A stretch of DNA of 64,000 nucleotides from Acipenser ruthenus (GCF_902713425.1 NC_081198.1:20753188-20817187); one strand, 5' to 3'; positions 27,201-37,576 are shown, counted from the first letter of the stretch. Notes: generated by a model not told the origin, from the letters alone. Translations and numbers: made by a program.

Positions 27201-27656
27201 TCCCCAAATCACAATCTTTGATGTTTTCACAAACACCCTCAGTTTCTCAAAGCACTCAACCCTTTCATGCTTATCTGGCGAGGCGTACACATTTATAACC
27301 CTCACCTCCTTCCCCATCCACTCCACATCCACTACCACAGCTCTCCCACACTCAACCACAGTTTTACTTTTAATCTCTATATTTTTATTTTTGAATAACA
27401 CAGCCACACCTGCATTCTTACAACCATTTGCCCCTGACCACACCGATGCACCATACACCCACATACTCTCAAATTCCTTATAAGCTTCTCTAAAGGGGAG
27501 ACCACACTCCTGTAACAGCAGCACATCTGCCTTTATACTACCCAAAGAATCTAAAATCATTTTGCACCTATCCTTACTCCTCACACTCCTCACATTAATA
27601 GTTGCTATGGACAACGCCATCACAACACTCAACCAAATTATTAGTGACCTTACCAT
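24213..27656 (-). CDS. LINE ORF2: AP endonuclease + reverse transcriptase (C1)
   Basis: 1147 aa, open. Motifs: TINVRS, LQECG, NVYASPD, GGDFNC, SRIDFIF, SDHVMV; LNLDLEKAYDRISH (A), GVRQGCPLSPLLF (B), YMDD at 690-693 (C); C-terminal CPFQGCGAEESVCHLLWEC. An in-frame 33-nt deletion removes a segment present in C2 (VKLDKTSKMLG) and conserved in B1 and D1 (FKLDKSS). The APE domain may therefore be impaired. The ATG overlaps the ORF1 end (ATGGTAA, 7 nt). Hydrophobic leader SLIIWLSVV precedes a second Met. Confidence 0.92.
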   Translation of the reverse strand: MVRSLIIWLSVVMALSIATINVRSVRSKDRCKMILDSLGSIKADVLLLQECGLPFREAYKEFESMWVYGASVWSGANGCKNAGVAVLFKNKNIEIKSKTVVECGRAVVVDVEWMGKEVRVINVYASPDKHERVECFEKLRVFVKTSKIVIWGGDFNCVLSVSDRKGEGSIVQDAQLVDGFRRLYPGLSGYTWSDTTGVRASRIDFIFSSKEVEWVACVCVPVFYSDHVMVCAEVKLEGVCVVGRGVWKLNVSVLKNKDVMSEFERRYKGWQSLKEMFDSVGEWWECIKNKIKKFFVEVGVWMAKMERKKVSRLQRKLNRMYELGSMGCNVASDVCEIKNKLKVLHVKRTESVIVESKVRHLEENKKCSRYFFKKVMSGSKVLYGLRDESGVVRKETEGMIDVAERFYTKLYERKVIDESMVSDMLEGLERRVCQGEVLNGVISLEEAAAAMESFRDGKTPGGDGLPREFYKTCWNLVGPDLTRVFNETLLKEEMPASFRQGIIVLVFKKNCKEELANWRPLTLLNVDYKCFSKILTCRMRTVIEEVIHPDQTCGVPGRKITDSLILLRDAVFFAQDRKVPVCLLNLDLEKAYDRISHEFMLQVLRKMGFTDQIVKWVSLLYSNIGSRVSINGKLSGQIDIKSGVRQGCPLSPLLFICCMEPLAQALRKDKVIRGLAIPGGGGAEAKCVLYMDDVNVLCVSERAIKRVLWQCECFCVASGSKLNKEKSECMLFGGWEGVPDVGVCVKTDFIKVLGIRMDATGSGLSNWVEVSKKVGQKMGLWTQRSLTLEGKVLIVKAVILPLLLYVGVVFPPPRAVITVLKRQMFRFFWGAKWERLKREVVCKGVLKGGKGLPELETFLYVHAVCRHVELVLRGECQGALFVRFFMGAFLRFLGILKIPLTVPIVFDPPFGYAVFKEFLKGKLTGKVDKDLLLKPRKLLSFVQESVTTCPIKRVAVGDPEKVWWNAAHPALMNQHKDLAWLIMHEVLPVRAVMHGRGMCKTPSCPFQGCGAEESVCHLLWECESARRLWRKASPLLAVWMEGNLLEEQLVLYGPKKEEGSWQLWCVVNCFKEALWKARNILVLKSETLSCRVTYEIGQRAIRDYVLRDVNRRGREEAERIWRWEKWPGSAGARLECLGLSRQDEDFI

Positions 27657-29108
27657 TCTGAATTTGAAGACTCCTCACCCACTTCACCCGCAAAAACCTT
27701 CACCCCCATATTGTCTAAAAAGGAATCACTACCACCCTCCCCCGCTCTCCCCTCTCCCCCATACTCTTCTCTCAAGGACCCAACAGAGCTCGGCGACGAG
27801 CAGACCACCTCCGCTCTCCTGACCCCTCGTTTTTTTTTTTCCTCCTTTCCACCACCCCCTCCGTCCTCACACCCCCATCCCCATCCGATTTCCTTTTACT
27901 TGGACCCTTCTCCTGATCCATCCCACTCTCACCCTCCTCCCCTTCTTCTAATACCTCCTCGCCCTCCCCTGCCCCATTCTTCCCTGAGCCCCCGGTATCT
28001 TGTGCCGCTCCCCCCCCCTGACTCCCTCCCCCCCACTCCCCCCTATTGATCTGCACCTCCACCACACTCCCTGTGTCACTATCCTCATACTCCCCTTCTG
28101 ACTCTGATACTGCAAGGTCCCCGGCTAGCTTACTTCTCATCCCCCCTTCCCCCCATGCTTACTCTCTCCCTCTCCCTGCTCACAACTCTCCATCCACTCC
28201 TCCCCTCCCCCATGCTCACTACCCTCCTCCTGCCCCACCCCTTCACCCTTCTCCCTACCCTTCCCCTCTTCCTCTCCCTCCCTCGCTTTCTCCTCCTTCC
28301 ATCTCTCCCTCTGTCCCTCCCTATCCTCTCTTTCTCTCTCCTCCCTCTCACTCTCCTCCCTCCCCCTAGTCCTATTTGCAAAAGAGTGGGGACAATTACT
28401 AAAAAAATGCTCTCCACTCCCACACAAATTACAAGTCCTTTTCATCTCACACTCACTCGCCACGTGCCCCTCCTTCTTACAAACAGTGCAAATGATTTTT
28501 GTGCACCCAGCTGCTAAGTGACCCATCGCCCCACACCTCCTACACAATTTAGGCTGCCCAAAATAATGCACATAGCCTCGGTTATTCCCCAAGGAGATCT
28601 CCGATGGTATAATCCCATATCCCTCATACCCACTCCTATCCCTCTTCAAACTTACACGCACCCTCCAGGCTCCTGTCCATACATTATCACTATCAGTTAC
28701 CTTTACTGCTTCCTCCACTGAATTACAGTACCTTGCTAGCCATGTACATACATCCTTACCCTCCACCATCTCTGAACCCATTCTAACTATCACCACCCTT
28801 TTTGATGTGTCTGTCAGAACTGTCAGCTGAAACTTCTTCATCACCTCACTTTGAAGAGACTGTTCAAACAGCCCCTGGCACCTCTCCATAGACTCTCTCT
28901 TACAAAAACTAACATCCCATTCATTCCCCTTCCCCACAGAAATCAAACAGTTCAACTCTTCAGGCTTAAATCCCAATTCCTTCTGCAGAATTTGCCGTGA
29001 AAACTCAAGCCGGTTTAGTTCAATTTTCTCCACCCCAACCATATACTCGGCTTTAATGCCAATCCTCAAACAATTAAAGCGACGCTCCGAAAACTTCCGG
29101 AAAGCCAT
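27650..29108 (-). pseudogene. LINE ORF1 gag-like protein, frameshifted (C1)
   Basis: Starts MAFRKFSERRFNCLRIG at 29108. Three regular CCHC knuckles (CRRCGAMGHLAAGC, CTVCKKEGHVASEC, CNLCGSGEHFFSNC) lie near 190-235, then an Arg/Glu-rich stretch. The frame is lost at a C run near 28150 (one base fewer than C2) and again at the T run 27830-27840 (11 against 12 in C2). The summed length, 1459 nt, is two short of a multiple of three. The undisturbed frame would give about 486 aa. Confidence 0.85.
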
Positions 29109-29164
29109 CTTGATCTACACTTTACAACCAAACAAGAAACACAGATATAATAGAACAAAAGGCC

Positions 29165-29199
29165 CAGATAAGGTGCCCTCAAAGGGTCCCCCTTACCTG
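29165..29199 (-). other. Conserved 5'UTR hairpin with 5' splice-site motif (C1)
   Basis: 35 nt identical to the core of the B1 hairpin at 23102-23136, about 57 nt before ORF1. It has the same CAGGTAAG in the 5' arm. Confidence 0.75.
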
Positions 29200-29285
29200 A
29201 AAAAACAGCGAAATACTTACTGAAACGGCCCCAACAACTCTCTCCTCAATAGGACCTCAGATACCAGCAAACAATATTGCCACCG

Positions 29286-29341
29286 TTTACCTTACCTTAC
29301 CTTACCATACCGTACCGTACCGTACCTTACCTTACCTTACC
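29286..29341 (-). repeat. GGTAA/GGTAC short tandem repeat in leader (C1)
   Basis: GGTAAG and GGTACG units on the element strand, beside the 20-nt box shared with B1. The repeat composition differs from B1 while the flanking box is identical. Confidence 0.8.
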
Positions 29342-29379
29342 TATCTCTTCTCCAATCAACTGCTGCGGACAAGCCACAC

Positions 29380-29413
29380 ACACTTGATCTTAGCCAAGAG
29401 GCCGAGAAGCGAT
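29380..29413 (-). ncRNA. RNU2: U2 snRNA 5' fragment (nt 1-34), right of C1
   Basis: U2 nt 1-34 with GGCCTCTTGG in place of GGCCTTTTGG, the variant also seen at E1, C2 and D1 but in no whole U2 gene. Confidence 0.92.
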
Positions 29414-29673
29414 GGCGACTTGGCCCTTGCCCGGGGCCCCCCAGCCCGGACGGCACAGGGGGATTCAAAGGTGGGTGCAAAATTCCAAGCACAAGCAGAC
29501 CCCCAAAAAACGGGCTGCTGCTTCCAGAGGGGAAATGTGCAATTTAAGCAGGAGAAAACAAAACAAAGCAAAAACACACACATAACACCAAAAACAAAAC
29601 ATAAACTGGCGGAGTGCGTCTTACAAATAGTCATGCCAAGCTGCTATGCTGTGCAAGGTGCCTTGGGTAACTA
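29414..29673 (-). promoter_or_regulatory. U2 snRNA promoter facing C1
   Basis: Candidate PSE at 29458-29477, consensus. Confidence 0.6.
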
Positions 29674-29807
29674 CAACTGTGCCTCGCTGGCTGGCTGGCT
29701 TGCTAAGAAGGTCCTGGCATAGGGACATGTTCCACCACACTTGACTGGTTAGCTGCATGCTCCCAGGAAACAAACTGCTGCTGTCTACATCATCACCACA
29801 TGTGAAT

Positions 29808-29926
29808 AAAAGAAAGAAAGACAGCAAGAAAGAAAGAGAGAAAGAAAGAAAGAAAGAGAGAAAGAAAGAGAGAAAGGAAGAGAGAAAGAAAGAGAGAAAG
29901 AAAGAAAGAGAGAAAGTAAAAAAAGA
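29808..29926. repeat. GAAA/GA microsatellite in U2 spacer
   Basis: The longest run in the window, about 119 bp. It ends in GAAAGTAAAA, a variant found only here and in the spacer right of C2. Confidence 0.9.
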
Positions 29927-30036
29927 AGTAAAACGGCGGGAAAACTTGCATCAACACTGGCACTCTCCCTCCAGCAGGGGTAGACAAAATGCTCACAGGA
30001 GAGATCCAGATCTGACTTTGACCAACGTTAGAGAAA

Positions 30037-30225
30037 GGTGTGCACCGTTCCCGGAGGTACTGCAATACCGGGCTGATGCGTGGAGTGGACGGAGCAAGCC
30101 CCTGTTCCATCTCCCGATTCCAAAAATCAATTTAATATATGGTCCCCTGATAGGGGACGTATCAGATATTAAACTGATAAGAACAGATACTACACTTGAT
30201 CTTAGCCAAAAGGCCGAGAAGCGAT
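30037..30225 (-). ncRNA. RNU2: U2 snRNA gene, full length (copy 4)
   Basis: 189 nt with one substitution in the stem IV region (GCATCAGCC for GCATCGGCC). 3' box intact. Confidence 0.95.
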
Positions 30226-30485
30226 GGCGACTTGGCCCTTGCCCGGGGCCCCCCAGCCCGGACGGCACAGGGGGATTCAAAGGTGGGTGCAAAATTTCAA
30301 GCACAAGCAGACCCCCAAAAAACGGGCTGCTGCTTCCAGAGGGGAAATGTGCAATTTAAGCAGGAGAAAACAAAACAAAGCAAAAACACACACATAACAC
30401 CAAAAACAAAACATAAACTGGCGGAGTGCGTCTTACAAATAGTCATGCCAAGCTGCTATGCTGTGCAAGGTGCCTTGGGTAACTA
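30226..30485 (-). promoter_or_regulatory. U2 snRNA promoter (copy 4)
   Basis: Candidate PSE at 30270-30289, consensus. Confidence 0.62.
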
Positions 30486-30619
30486 CAACTGTGCCTCGCT
30501 GGCTGGCTGGCTTGCTAAGAAGGTCCTGGCATAGGGACATGTTCCACCACACTTGTCTGGTTAGCTGCATGCTCCCAGGAAACAAACTGCTGCTGTCTAC
30601 ATCATCACCACATGTGAAT

Positions 30620-30705
30620 AAAAGAAAGAAAGACAGCAAGAAAGAAAGAGAGAAAGAAAGAGAGAAAGAAAGAAAGAGAGAAAGAAAGAAAGAAAAAAAA
30701 AAGAA
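30620..30705. repeat. GAAA/GA microsatellite in U2 spacer
   Basis: Same type of run, about 86 bp. Confidence 0.9.
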
Positions 30706-30814
30706 GTAAAACGGCGGGAAAACTTGCATCAACACTGGCACTCTCCCTCCAGCAGGGGTAGACAAAATGCTCACAGGAGAGATCCAGATCTGACTTTGAC
30801 CAACGTTAGAGAAA

Positions 30815-31003
30815 GGTGTGCACCGTTCCCGGAGGTACTGCAATACCGGGCCGATGCGTGGAGTGGACGGAGCAAGCCCCTGTTCCATCTCCCGATTCCA
30901 AAAATCAATTTAATATATGGTCCCCTGATAGGGGATGTATCAGATATTAAACTGATAAGAACAGATACTACACTTGATCTTAGCCAAAAGGCCGAGAAGC
31001 GAT
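30815..31003 (-). ncRNA. RNU2: U2 snRNA gene, full length (copy 5)
   Basis: 189 nt with G68 changed to A at the base of stem IIb (GATACATCCCC). Position 68 is next to the family A insertion point. Confidence 0.94.
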
Positions 31004-31263
31004 GGCGACTTGGCCCTTGCCCGGGGCCCCCCAGCCCGGACGGCACAGGGGGATTCAAAGGTGGGTGCAAAATTCCAAGCACAAGCAGACCCCCAAAAAA
31101 CGGGCTGCTGCTTCCAGAGGGGAAATGTGCAATTTAAGCAGGAGAAAACAAAACAAAGCAAAACACACACATAACACCAAAAACAAAACATAAACTGGCG
31201 GAGTGCGTCTTACAAACAGTCATGCCAAGCTGCTATGCTGTGCAAGGTGCCTTGGGTAACTAC
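31004..31263 (-). promoter_or_regulatory. U2 snRNA promoter (copy 5)
   Basis: Candidate PSE at 31048-31067, consensus. Confidence 0.62.
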
Positions 31264-31395
31264 AACTGTGCCTCGCTGGCTGGCTGGCTTGCTAAGAAGG
31301 TCCTGGCATAGGGACATGTTCCACCACACTTGTCTGGTTAGCTGCATGCTCCCAGGAAACAAACTGCTGCTGTCTACATCATCACCACATGTGAA

Positions 31396-31479
31396 TAAAA
31401 GAAAGAAAGAAAGCAAGAAAGAAAGAGAAAGAAAGAGAGAAAGAAAGAAAGAGAGAAAGAAAGAAAGAGAAAAAAAAGA
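31396..31479. repeat. GAAA/GA microsatellite in U2 spacer
   Basis: Same type of run, about 84 bp. Confidence 0.9.
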
Positions 31480-31589
31480 AGTAAAACGGCGGGAAAACTT
31501 GCATCAACACTGGCACTCTCCCTCCAGCAGGGGTAGACAAAATGCTCACAGGAGAGATCCAGATCTGACTTTGACCAACGTTAGAGAAA

Positions 31590-31740
31590 GGTGTGCACCG
31601 TTCCCGGAGGTACTGCAATACCGGGCCGATGCGTGGAGTGGACGGAGCAAGCCCCTGTTCCATCTCCCGATTCCAAAAATCAATTTAATATATGGTCCCC
31701 TGATAGGGGACGTATCAGATATTAAACTGATAAGAACAGA
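31590..31740 (-). ncRNA. RNU2: U2 snRNA 3' fragment (nt 39-189), left of C2
   Basis: Consensus nt 39 to the 3' end, next to the C2 poly(A) tail. 3' box present. Confidence 0.94.
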
Positions 31741-31867
31741 TTTTTTTTTTTTTTATTTATTTTTACAATCAACACAATACACAATTACAAAACTAACACA
31801 TACAATTCACAATAACAATAGTTAACAGGCACCTCTAAAACACGTTTGTACAAAAGAGTGCATGTCC

Positions 31868-34800
31868 TTAAATAAAGTCCTCATCCTGCCTTGACAAGCC
31901 CAGACACTCCAACCTAGCACCAGCACTGCCCGGCCACTTCTCCCACCGCCAGATCCTCTCTGCTTCTTCACGCCCCCTCCTGTTGACATCACGCAATACA
32001 TAGTCCCGTATGGCCCTTTGGCCGATCTCATAGGTCACACGGCAGCTCAAGGTCTCAGATTTCAAGACCAGGATATTCCTTGCCTTCCACAGGGCCTCCT
32101 TAAAACAGTTCACCACACACCAGAGCTGCCATGAGCCTTCCTCCTTCTTCTTTGGGCCATACAAAACCAGCTGTTCCTCCAACAGGTTGCCTTCCATCCA
32201 CACAGCCAACAGGGGGGACGCCTTTCTCCACAAGCGCCTGGCAGACTCGCACTCCCACAACAGATGGCACACCGATTCCTCCGCCCCACAGCCCTGAAAA
32301 GGACAGCTAGGGGTCTTGCACATCCCTCTGCCATGCATCACCGCTCTCACCGGCAACACCTCATGCATGATAAGCCAGGCCAGGTCTTTATGCTGGTTCA
32401 TCAAAGCAGGATGGGCAGCATTCCACCACACCTTCTCTGGATCACCTACTGCAACCCTCTTTATAGGACATGTGGTCACACTCTCCTGCACAAAAGAAAG
32501 CAGTTTTCTTGGTTTTAAAAGCAGGTCTTTGTCAACCTTCCCCGTCAGTTTCCCCTTTAAGAACTCTTTAAACACTGCATACCCAAAGGGAGGATCAAAA
32601 ACAATCGGGACAGTAAGGGGGATCTTTAAAATTCCTAGAAACCTTAAAAACGCCCCCATAAAAAACCTCACAAACAAAGCCCCTTGACACTCCCCTCTTA
32701 ACACCAATTCAACATGCCTGCAAACTGCGTGAACATATAAAAACGTTTCCAATTCCGGAAGCCCTTTACCACCCTTTAATACCCCTTTACACACCACCTC
32801 TCTCTTCAAACGCTCCCACTTGGCACCCCAAAAAAACCGAAACATCTGCCTTTTTAAAACTGTGATAACAGCCCTGGGGGGTGGGAAGACCACTCCCACA
32901 TACAGAAGCAAGGGGAGAATGACCGCCTTGACAATGAGCACCTTCCCCTCCAGTGTCAGGCTCCTCTGTGTCCACAGCCCCATTTTCTGGCCCACTTTCT
33001 TTGAGACCTCCACCCAATTGCTCAGACCAGATCCTGTGGCGTCCATCCTTATACCTAAAACTTTTATAAAATCAGTTTTCACGCATACCCCAACATCCGG
33101 TACCCCCTCCCATCCCCCAAACAACATGCACTCCGACTTCTCCTTATTCAACTTGGACCCGGAGGCCACACAAAAACACTCACACTGCCACAACACTCGT
33201 TTAATTGCTCTCTCACTCACACACAACACATTCACATCATCCATATACAAGACGCACTTTGCCTCAGCTCCTCCACCCCCCGGGATAGCCAGCCCCCTGA
33301 TCACCTTGTCTTTACGGAGGGCCTGAGCCAAAGGTTCCATACAACAGATAAAAAGCAGGGGGGACAGCGGGCAGCCTTGTCTTACTCCACTCTTGATATC
33401 AATTTGACCGGATAGCTTCCCATTGATACTCACTCTACTCCCTATATTACTATAGAGGAGACTTACCCACTTAACAATTTGATCTGTAAACCCCATTTTT
33501 CTCAAAACCTGGAGCATAAACTCATGAGAGATCCTGTCGTATGCCTTTTCCAAGTCCAAATTCAAAAGGCATACCGGCACCTTACGGTCCTGTGCAAAAA
33601 AGACAGCATCTCTCAGTAAGATAAGGCTATCCGTAATCTTCCGCCCTGGAACGCCACAGGTCTGATCCGGATGGATCACCTCTTCTATCACCGTCCTCAT
33701 TCTGCAAGTTAAAATCTTAGAAAAACATTTGTAATCCACATTTAAAAGGGTTAGAGGTCTCCAGTTTGCCAGTTCCTCTTTACAGTTCTTCTTAAAGACC
33801 AGCACTATAATCCCCTGTCTAAAGGATGCCGGCATCTCCTCCTTCAGCAAAGTCTCATTGAACACCCTGGTTAAGTCCGGCCCAACCAAGTTCCAACAGG
33901 TCTTGTAGAATTCTCTGGGCAGACCATCCCCGCCCGGCGTCTTCCCGTCCCTGAAAGACTCCATAGCAGCAGCAGCCTCCTCCAGGGAGATCACCCCGTT
34001 CAATACCCCACCCTGACACACCCTCCTCTCCAACCCCTCCAACATATCACTCACCATGCTCTCATCAATCACCTTCCTTTCATACAACTTGGTGTAAAAC
34101 CTCTCAGCCACATCTATCATGCCCTCCGTCTCCTTCCTCACCACCCCACTCTCATCTCTCAACCCATACAACACCTTACTGCCACTCATCACTTTCTTAA
34201 AGTACCTAGAGCACTTCTCGTTCTCCTCCAAATGCCGCACCTTACTCTCCACAATCACACTCTCGGTTCTCTTTACATGCAGCACTTTTAATTTGTTCTT
34301 AATCTCACACACATCACTCGCCACATTACACCCCATACTCCCCAATTCATACATCCTATTCAACTTCCTTTGCAACCGGCTCACCTTCTTTCTCTCCATT
34401 TTTGCCATCCACACCCCCACTTCCACAAAAAACTTTTTAATTTTATTTTTTATACACTCCCACCACTCACCCACTGAATCAAACATTTCTTTCAATGACT
34501 GCCACCCCTTGTACCTCCTCTCAAACTCACTCATAACATCCTTATTCTTTAACACACTCACATTTAACTTCCACACCCCTCTCCCCACCACACACACCCC
34601 TTCCAGTTTCACCTCCGCACACACCATCACATGGTCAGAATAAAACACAGGCACACACACACATGCCACCCACTCCACTTCCTTTGAAGAAAAAATAAAG
34701 TCAATCCTAGAAGCCCTCACACCCGTTGTATCCGACCACATGTATCCCGATAGCCCTGGATACAACCTCCTAAACCCATCTACTAATTGAGCATCCTGCA

Positions 34801-35344
34801 CAATACTCCCCAACATCTTAGAGGTTTTATCCAGCTTCACACCCTCACCCTTCCTATCACTCACGCTTAACACACAATTGAAGTCCCCTCCCCAAATCAC
34901 AATCTTTGATGTTTTCACAAACACCCTCAGTTTCTCAAAGCACTCAACCCTTTCATGCTTATCTGGCGAGGCGTACACATTTATAACCCTCACCTCCTTC
35001 CCCATCCACTCCACATCCACTACCACAGCTCTCCCACACTCAACCACAGTTTTACTTTTAATCTCTATATTTTTATTTTTGAATAACACAGCCACACCTG
35101 CATTCTTACAACCATTTGCCCCTGACCACACCGATGCACCATACACCCACATACTCTCAAATTCCTTATAAGCTTCTCTAAAGGGGAGACCACACTCCTG
35201 TAACAGCAGCACATCTGCCTTTACACTACCCAATGAATCTAAAATCATTTTGCACCTATCCTTACTCCTCACACTCCTCACATTAATAGTTGCTATGGAC
35301 AACGCCATCACAACACTCAACCAAATTATTAGTGACCTTACCAT
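31868..35344 (-). CDS. LINE ORF2: AP endonuclease + reverse transcriptase (C2)
   Basis: 1158 aa, open, with the full APE segment VKLDKTSKMLG that C1 lacks. RT YMDD is at 700-703. One residue of the conserved NEKCSRYFFKK is missing (one Phe), an in-frame 3-nt loss. Otherwise it matches C1: motif A LNLDLEKAYDRISH, motif B GVRQGCPLSPLLF, C-terminal CX4CX7HX4C. ATGGTAA overlap with ORF1. The better candidate of the C pair for an active enzyme. Confidence 0.94.
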   Translation of the reverse strand: MVRSLIIWLSVVMALSIATINVRSVRSKDRCKMILDSLGSVKADVLLLQECGLPFREAYKEFESMWVYGASVWSGANGCKNAGVAVLFKNKNIEIKSKTVVECGRAVVVDVEWMGKEVRVINVYASPDKHERVECFEKLRVFVKTSKIVIWGGDFNCVLSVSDRKGEGVKLDKTSKMLGSIVQDAQLVDGFRRLYPGLSGYMWSDTTGVRASRIDFIFSSKEVEWVACVCVPVFYSDHVMVCAEVKLEGVCVVGRGVWKLNVSVLKNKDVMSEFERRYKGWQSLKEMFDSVGEWWECIKNKIKKFFVEVGVWMAKMERKKVSRLQRKLNRMYELGSMGCNVASDVCEIKNKLKVLHVKRTESVIVESKVRHLEENEKCSRYFKKVMSGSKVLYGLRDESGVVRKETEGMIDVAERFYTKLYERKVIDESMVSDMLEGLERRVCQGGVLNGVISLEEAAAAMESFRDGKTPGGDGLPREFYKTCWNLVGPDLTRVFNETLLKEEMPASFRQGIIVLVFKKNCKEELANWRPLTLLNVDYKCFSKILTCRMRTVIEEVIHPDQTCGVPGRKITDSLILLRDAVFFAQDRKVPVCLLNLDLEKAYDRISHEFMLQVLRKMGFTDQIVKWVSLLYSNIGSRVSINGKLSGQIDIKSGVRQGCPLSPLLFICCMEPLAQALRKDKVIRGLAIPGGGGAEAKCVLYMDDVNVLCVSERAIKRVLWQCECFCVASGSKLNKEKSECMLFGGWEGVPDVGVCVKTDFIKVLGIRMDATGSGLSNWVEVSKKVGQKMGLWTQRSLTLEGKVLIVKAVILPLLLYVGVVFPPPRAVITVLKRQMFRFFWGAKWERLKREVVCKGVLKGGKGLPELETFLYVHAVCRHVELVLRGECQGALFVRFFMGAFLRFLGILKIPLTVPIVFDPPFGYAVFKEFLKGKLTGKVDKDLLLKPRKLLSFVQESVTTCPIKRVAVGDPEKVWWNAAHPALMNQHKDLAWLIMHEVLPVRAVMHGRGMCKTPSCPFQGCGAEESVCHLLWECESARRLWRKASPLLAVWMEGNLLEEQLVLYGPKKKEEGSWQLWCVVNCFKEALWKARNILVLKSETLSCRVTYEIGQRAIRDYVLRDVNRRGREEAERIWRWEKWPGSAGARLECLGLSRQDEDFI

Positions 35345-36797
35345 TCTGAATTTGAAGACTCCTCACCCACTTCACCCGCAAAAACCTTCACCCCCATATT
35401 GTCTAAAAAGGAATCACTACCACCCTCCCCCGCTCTCCCCTCTCCCCCATACTCTTCTCTCAAGGACCCAACAGAGCTCGGCGACGAGCAGACCACCTCC
35501 GCTCTCCTGACCCCTCGTTTTTTTTTTTTCCTCCTTTCCACCACCCCCTCCGTCCTCACACCCCCATCCCCATCCGATTTCCTTTTACTTGGACCCTTCT
35601 CCTGATCCATCCCACTCTCACCCTCCTCCCCTTCTTCTAATACCTCCTCGCCCTCCCCTGCCCCATTCTTCCCTGAGCCCCCGGTATCTTGTGCCGCTCC
35701 CCCCCCCTGACTCCCTCCCCCCACTCCCCCCTATTGATCTGCACCTCCACCACACTCCCTGTGTCACTATCCTCATACTCCCCTTCTGACTCTGATACTG
35801 CAAGGTCCCTGGCTAGCTTACTTCTCATCCCCCCTTCCCCCCCATGCTTACTCTCTCCCTCTCCCTGCTCACAACTCTCCATCCACTCCTCCCCTCCCCC
35901 ATGCTCACTACCCTCCTCCTGCCCCACCCCTTCACCCTTCTCCCTACCCTTCCCCTCTTCCTCTCCCTCCCTCGCTTTCTCCTCCTTCCCTCTCTCCCTC
36001 TGTCCCTCCCTATCCTCTCTTTCTCTCTCCTCCCTCTCACTCTCCTCCCTCCCCCTAGTCCTATTTGCAAAAGAGTGGGGACAATTACTAAAAAAATGCT
36101 CTCCACTCCCACACAAATTACAAGTCCTTTTCATCTCACACTCACTCGCCACGTGCCCCTCCTTCTTACAAACAGTGCAAATGATTTTTGTGCACCCAGC
36201 TGCTAAGTGACCCATCGCCCCACACCTCCTACACAATTTAGGCTGCCCAAAATAATGCACATAGCCTCGGTTATTCCCCAAGGAGATCTCCGATGGTATA
36301 ATCCCATATCCCTCATACCCACTCCTATCCCTCTTCAAACTTACACGCACCCTCCAGGCTCCTGTCCATACATTATCACTATCAGTTACCTTTACTGCTT
36401 CCTCCACTGAATTACAGTACCTTGCTAGCCATGTACATACATCCTTACCCTCCACCATCTCTGAACCCATTCTAACTATCACCACCCTTTTTGATGTGTC
36501 TGTCAGAACTGTCAGCTGAAACTTCTTCATCACCTCACTTTGAAGAGACTGTTCAAACAGCCCCTGGCACCTCTCCATAGACTCTCTCTTACAAAAACTA
36601 ACATCCCATTCATTCCCCTTCCCCACAGAAATCAAACAGTTCAACTCTTCAGGCTTAAATCCCAATTCCTTCTGCAGAATTTGCCGTGAAAACTCAAGCC
36701 GGTTTAGTTCAATTTTCTCCACCCCAATCATATACTCGGCTTTAATGCCAATCCTCAAACAATTAAAGCGACGCTCCGAAAACTTCCGGAAAGCCAT
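35338..36797 (-). pseudogene. LINE ORF1 gag-like protein, one frameshift (C2)
   Basis: Open from 36797 for 386 codons, through three CCHC knuckles and the Arg/Glu/Gly-rich region. It then shifts at a C run near 35713-35720 that is one base shorter than in C1. The rest of the frame, ending SSNSEW and overlapping the ORF2 ATG, is open at 35338-35724. The total length, 1460 nt, is one base short of a multiple of three. The tail has a Lys-rich RRKKKKRG patch. The shift lies in low-complexity sequence and may be a sequencing error. Confidence 0.85.
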
Positions 36798-36853
36798 CTT
36801 GATCTACACTTTACAACCAAACAAGAAACACAGATATAATAGAACAAAAGGCC

Positions 36854-36888
36854 CAGATAAGGTGCCCTCAAAGGGTCCCCCTTACCTG
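36854..36888 (-). other. Conserved 5'UTR hairpin with 5' splice-site motif (C2)
   Basis: Same 35 nt as in C1 and B1. Confidence 0.75.
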
Positions 36889-36974
36889 AAAAAACAGCAA
36901 AATACTTACCGAAACGGCCCCAACAACTCTCTCCTCAATAGGACCTCAGCTACCAGCAAACAATATTGCCACCG

Positions 36975-37031
36975 TTTACCTTACCTTACCTTACCATACC
37001 GTACCGTACCGTACCTTACCTTACCTTACCT
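36975..37031 (-). repeat. GGTAA/GGTAC short tandem repeat in leader (C2)
   Basis: Same repeat block as C1, followed on plus by TATCTCTTCTCC, complementary with one mismatch to the U2 5' end. Confidence 0.8.
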
Positions 37032-37068
37032 ATCTCTTCTCCAATCAACTGCTGCGGACAAGCCACAC

Positions 37069-37102
37069 ACACTTGATCTTAGCCAAGAGGCCGAGAAGCG
37101 AT
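37069..37102 (-). ncRNA. RNU2: U2 snRNA 5' fragment (nt 1-34), right of C2
   Basis: Same GGCCTCTTGG variant as beside C1. Confidence 0.92.
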
Positions 37103-37362
37103 GGCGACTTGGCCCTTGCCCGGGGCCCCCCAGCCCGGACGGCACAGGGGGATTCAAAGGTGGGTGCAAAATTCCAAGCACAAGCAGACCCCCAAAAAAC
37201 GGGCTGCTGCTTCCAGAGGGGAAATGTGCAATTTAAGCAGGAGAAAACAAAACAAAGCAAAAACACACACATAACACCAAAAACAAAACATAAACTGGCG
37301 GAGTGCGTCTTACAAATAGTCATGCCAAGCTGCTATGCTGTGCAAGGTGCCTTGGGTAACTA
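37103..37362 (-). promoter_or_regulatory. U2 snRNA promoter facing C2
   Basis: Candidate PSE at 37147-37166, consensus. Confidence 0.6.
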
Positions 37363-37495
37363 CAACTGTGCCTCGCTGGCTGGCTGGCTTGCTAAGAAGG
37401 TCCTGGCATAGGGACATGTTCCACCACACTTGTCTGGTTAGCTGCATGCTCCCAGGAAACAAACTGCTGCTGTCTACATCATCACCACATGTGAA

Positions 37496-37576
37496 TAAAA
37501 GAAAGAAAGACAGCAAGAAAGAAAGAAAGAGAGAAAGAGAGAAAGAAAGAGAGAAAGAAAGAAAGAGAGAAAGTAA
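37496..37576. repeat. GAAA/GA microsatellite in U2 spacer
   Basis: Ends in GAAAGTAAAA as does the run right of C1 at 29808-29926. Confidence 0.9.

Larger units (their letters stand above)
24086..29379 (-). mobile_element. Keno-like LINE family C, copy C1
   Basis: Full length, same target site as B1 (U2 nt 34 and nt 39, AGTA missing). Short poly(A) tail of about 14 nt followed by an A/T-rich stretch; 3'UTR to 24212. ORF2 is open but has lost 11 codons. ORF1 is shifted at homopolymers. The 5'UTR (29109-29379) has the shared hairpin, the GGTAA repeats and the U2-complementary segment. It is nearly identical to C2. Confidence 0.92.
31741..37068 (-). mobile_element. Keno-like LINE family C, copy C2
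   Basis: Near-identical to C1, including tail, UTRs and junctions. ORF2 is open and longer by 11 codons. ORF1 has one homopolymer shift. The spacer right of it shares a private variant with that of C1, so the pair probably arose by unequal exchange and not by two insertions. 5'UTR 36798-37068. Confidence 0.92.
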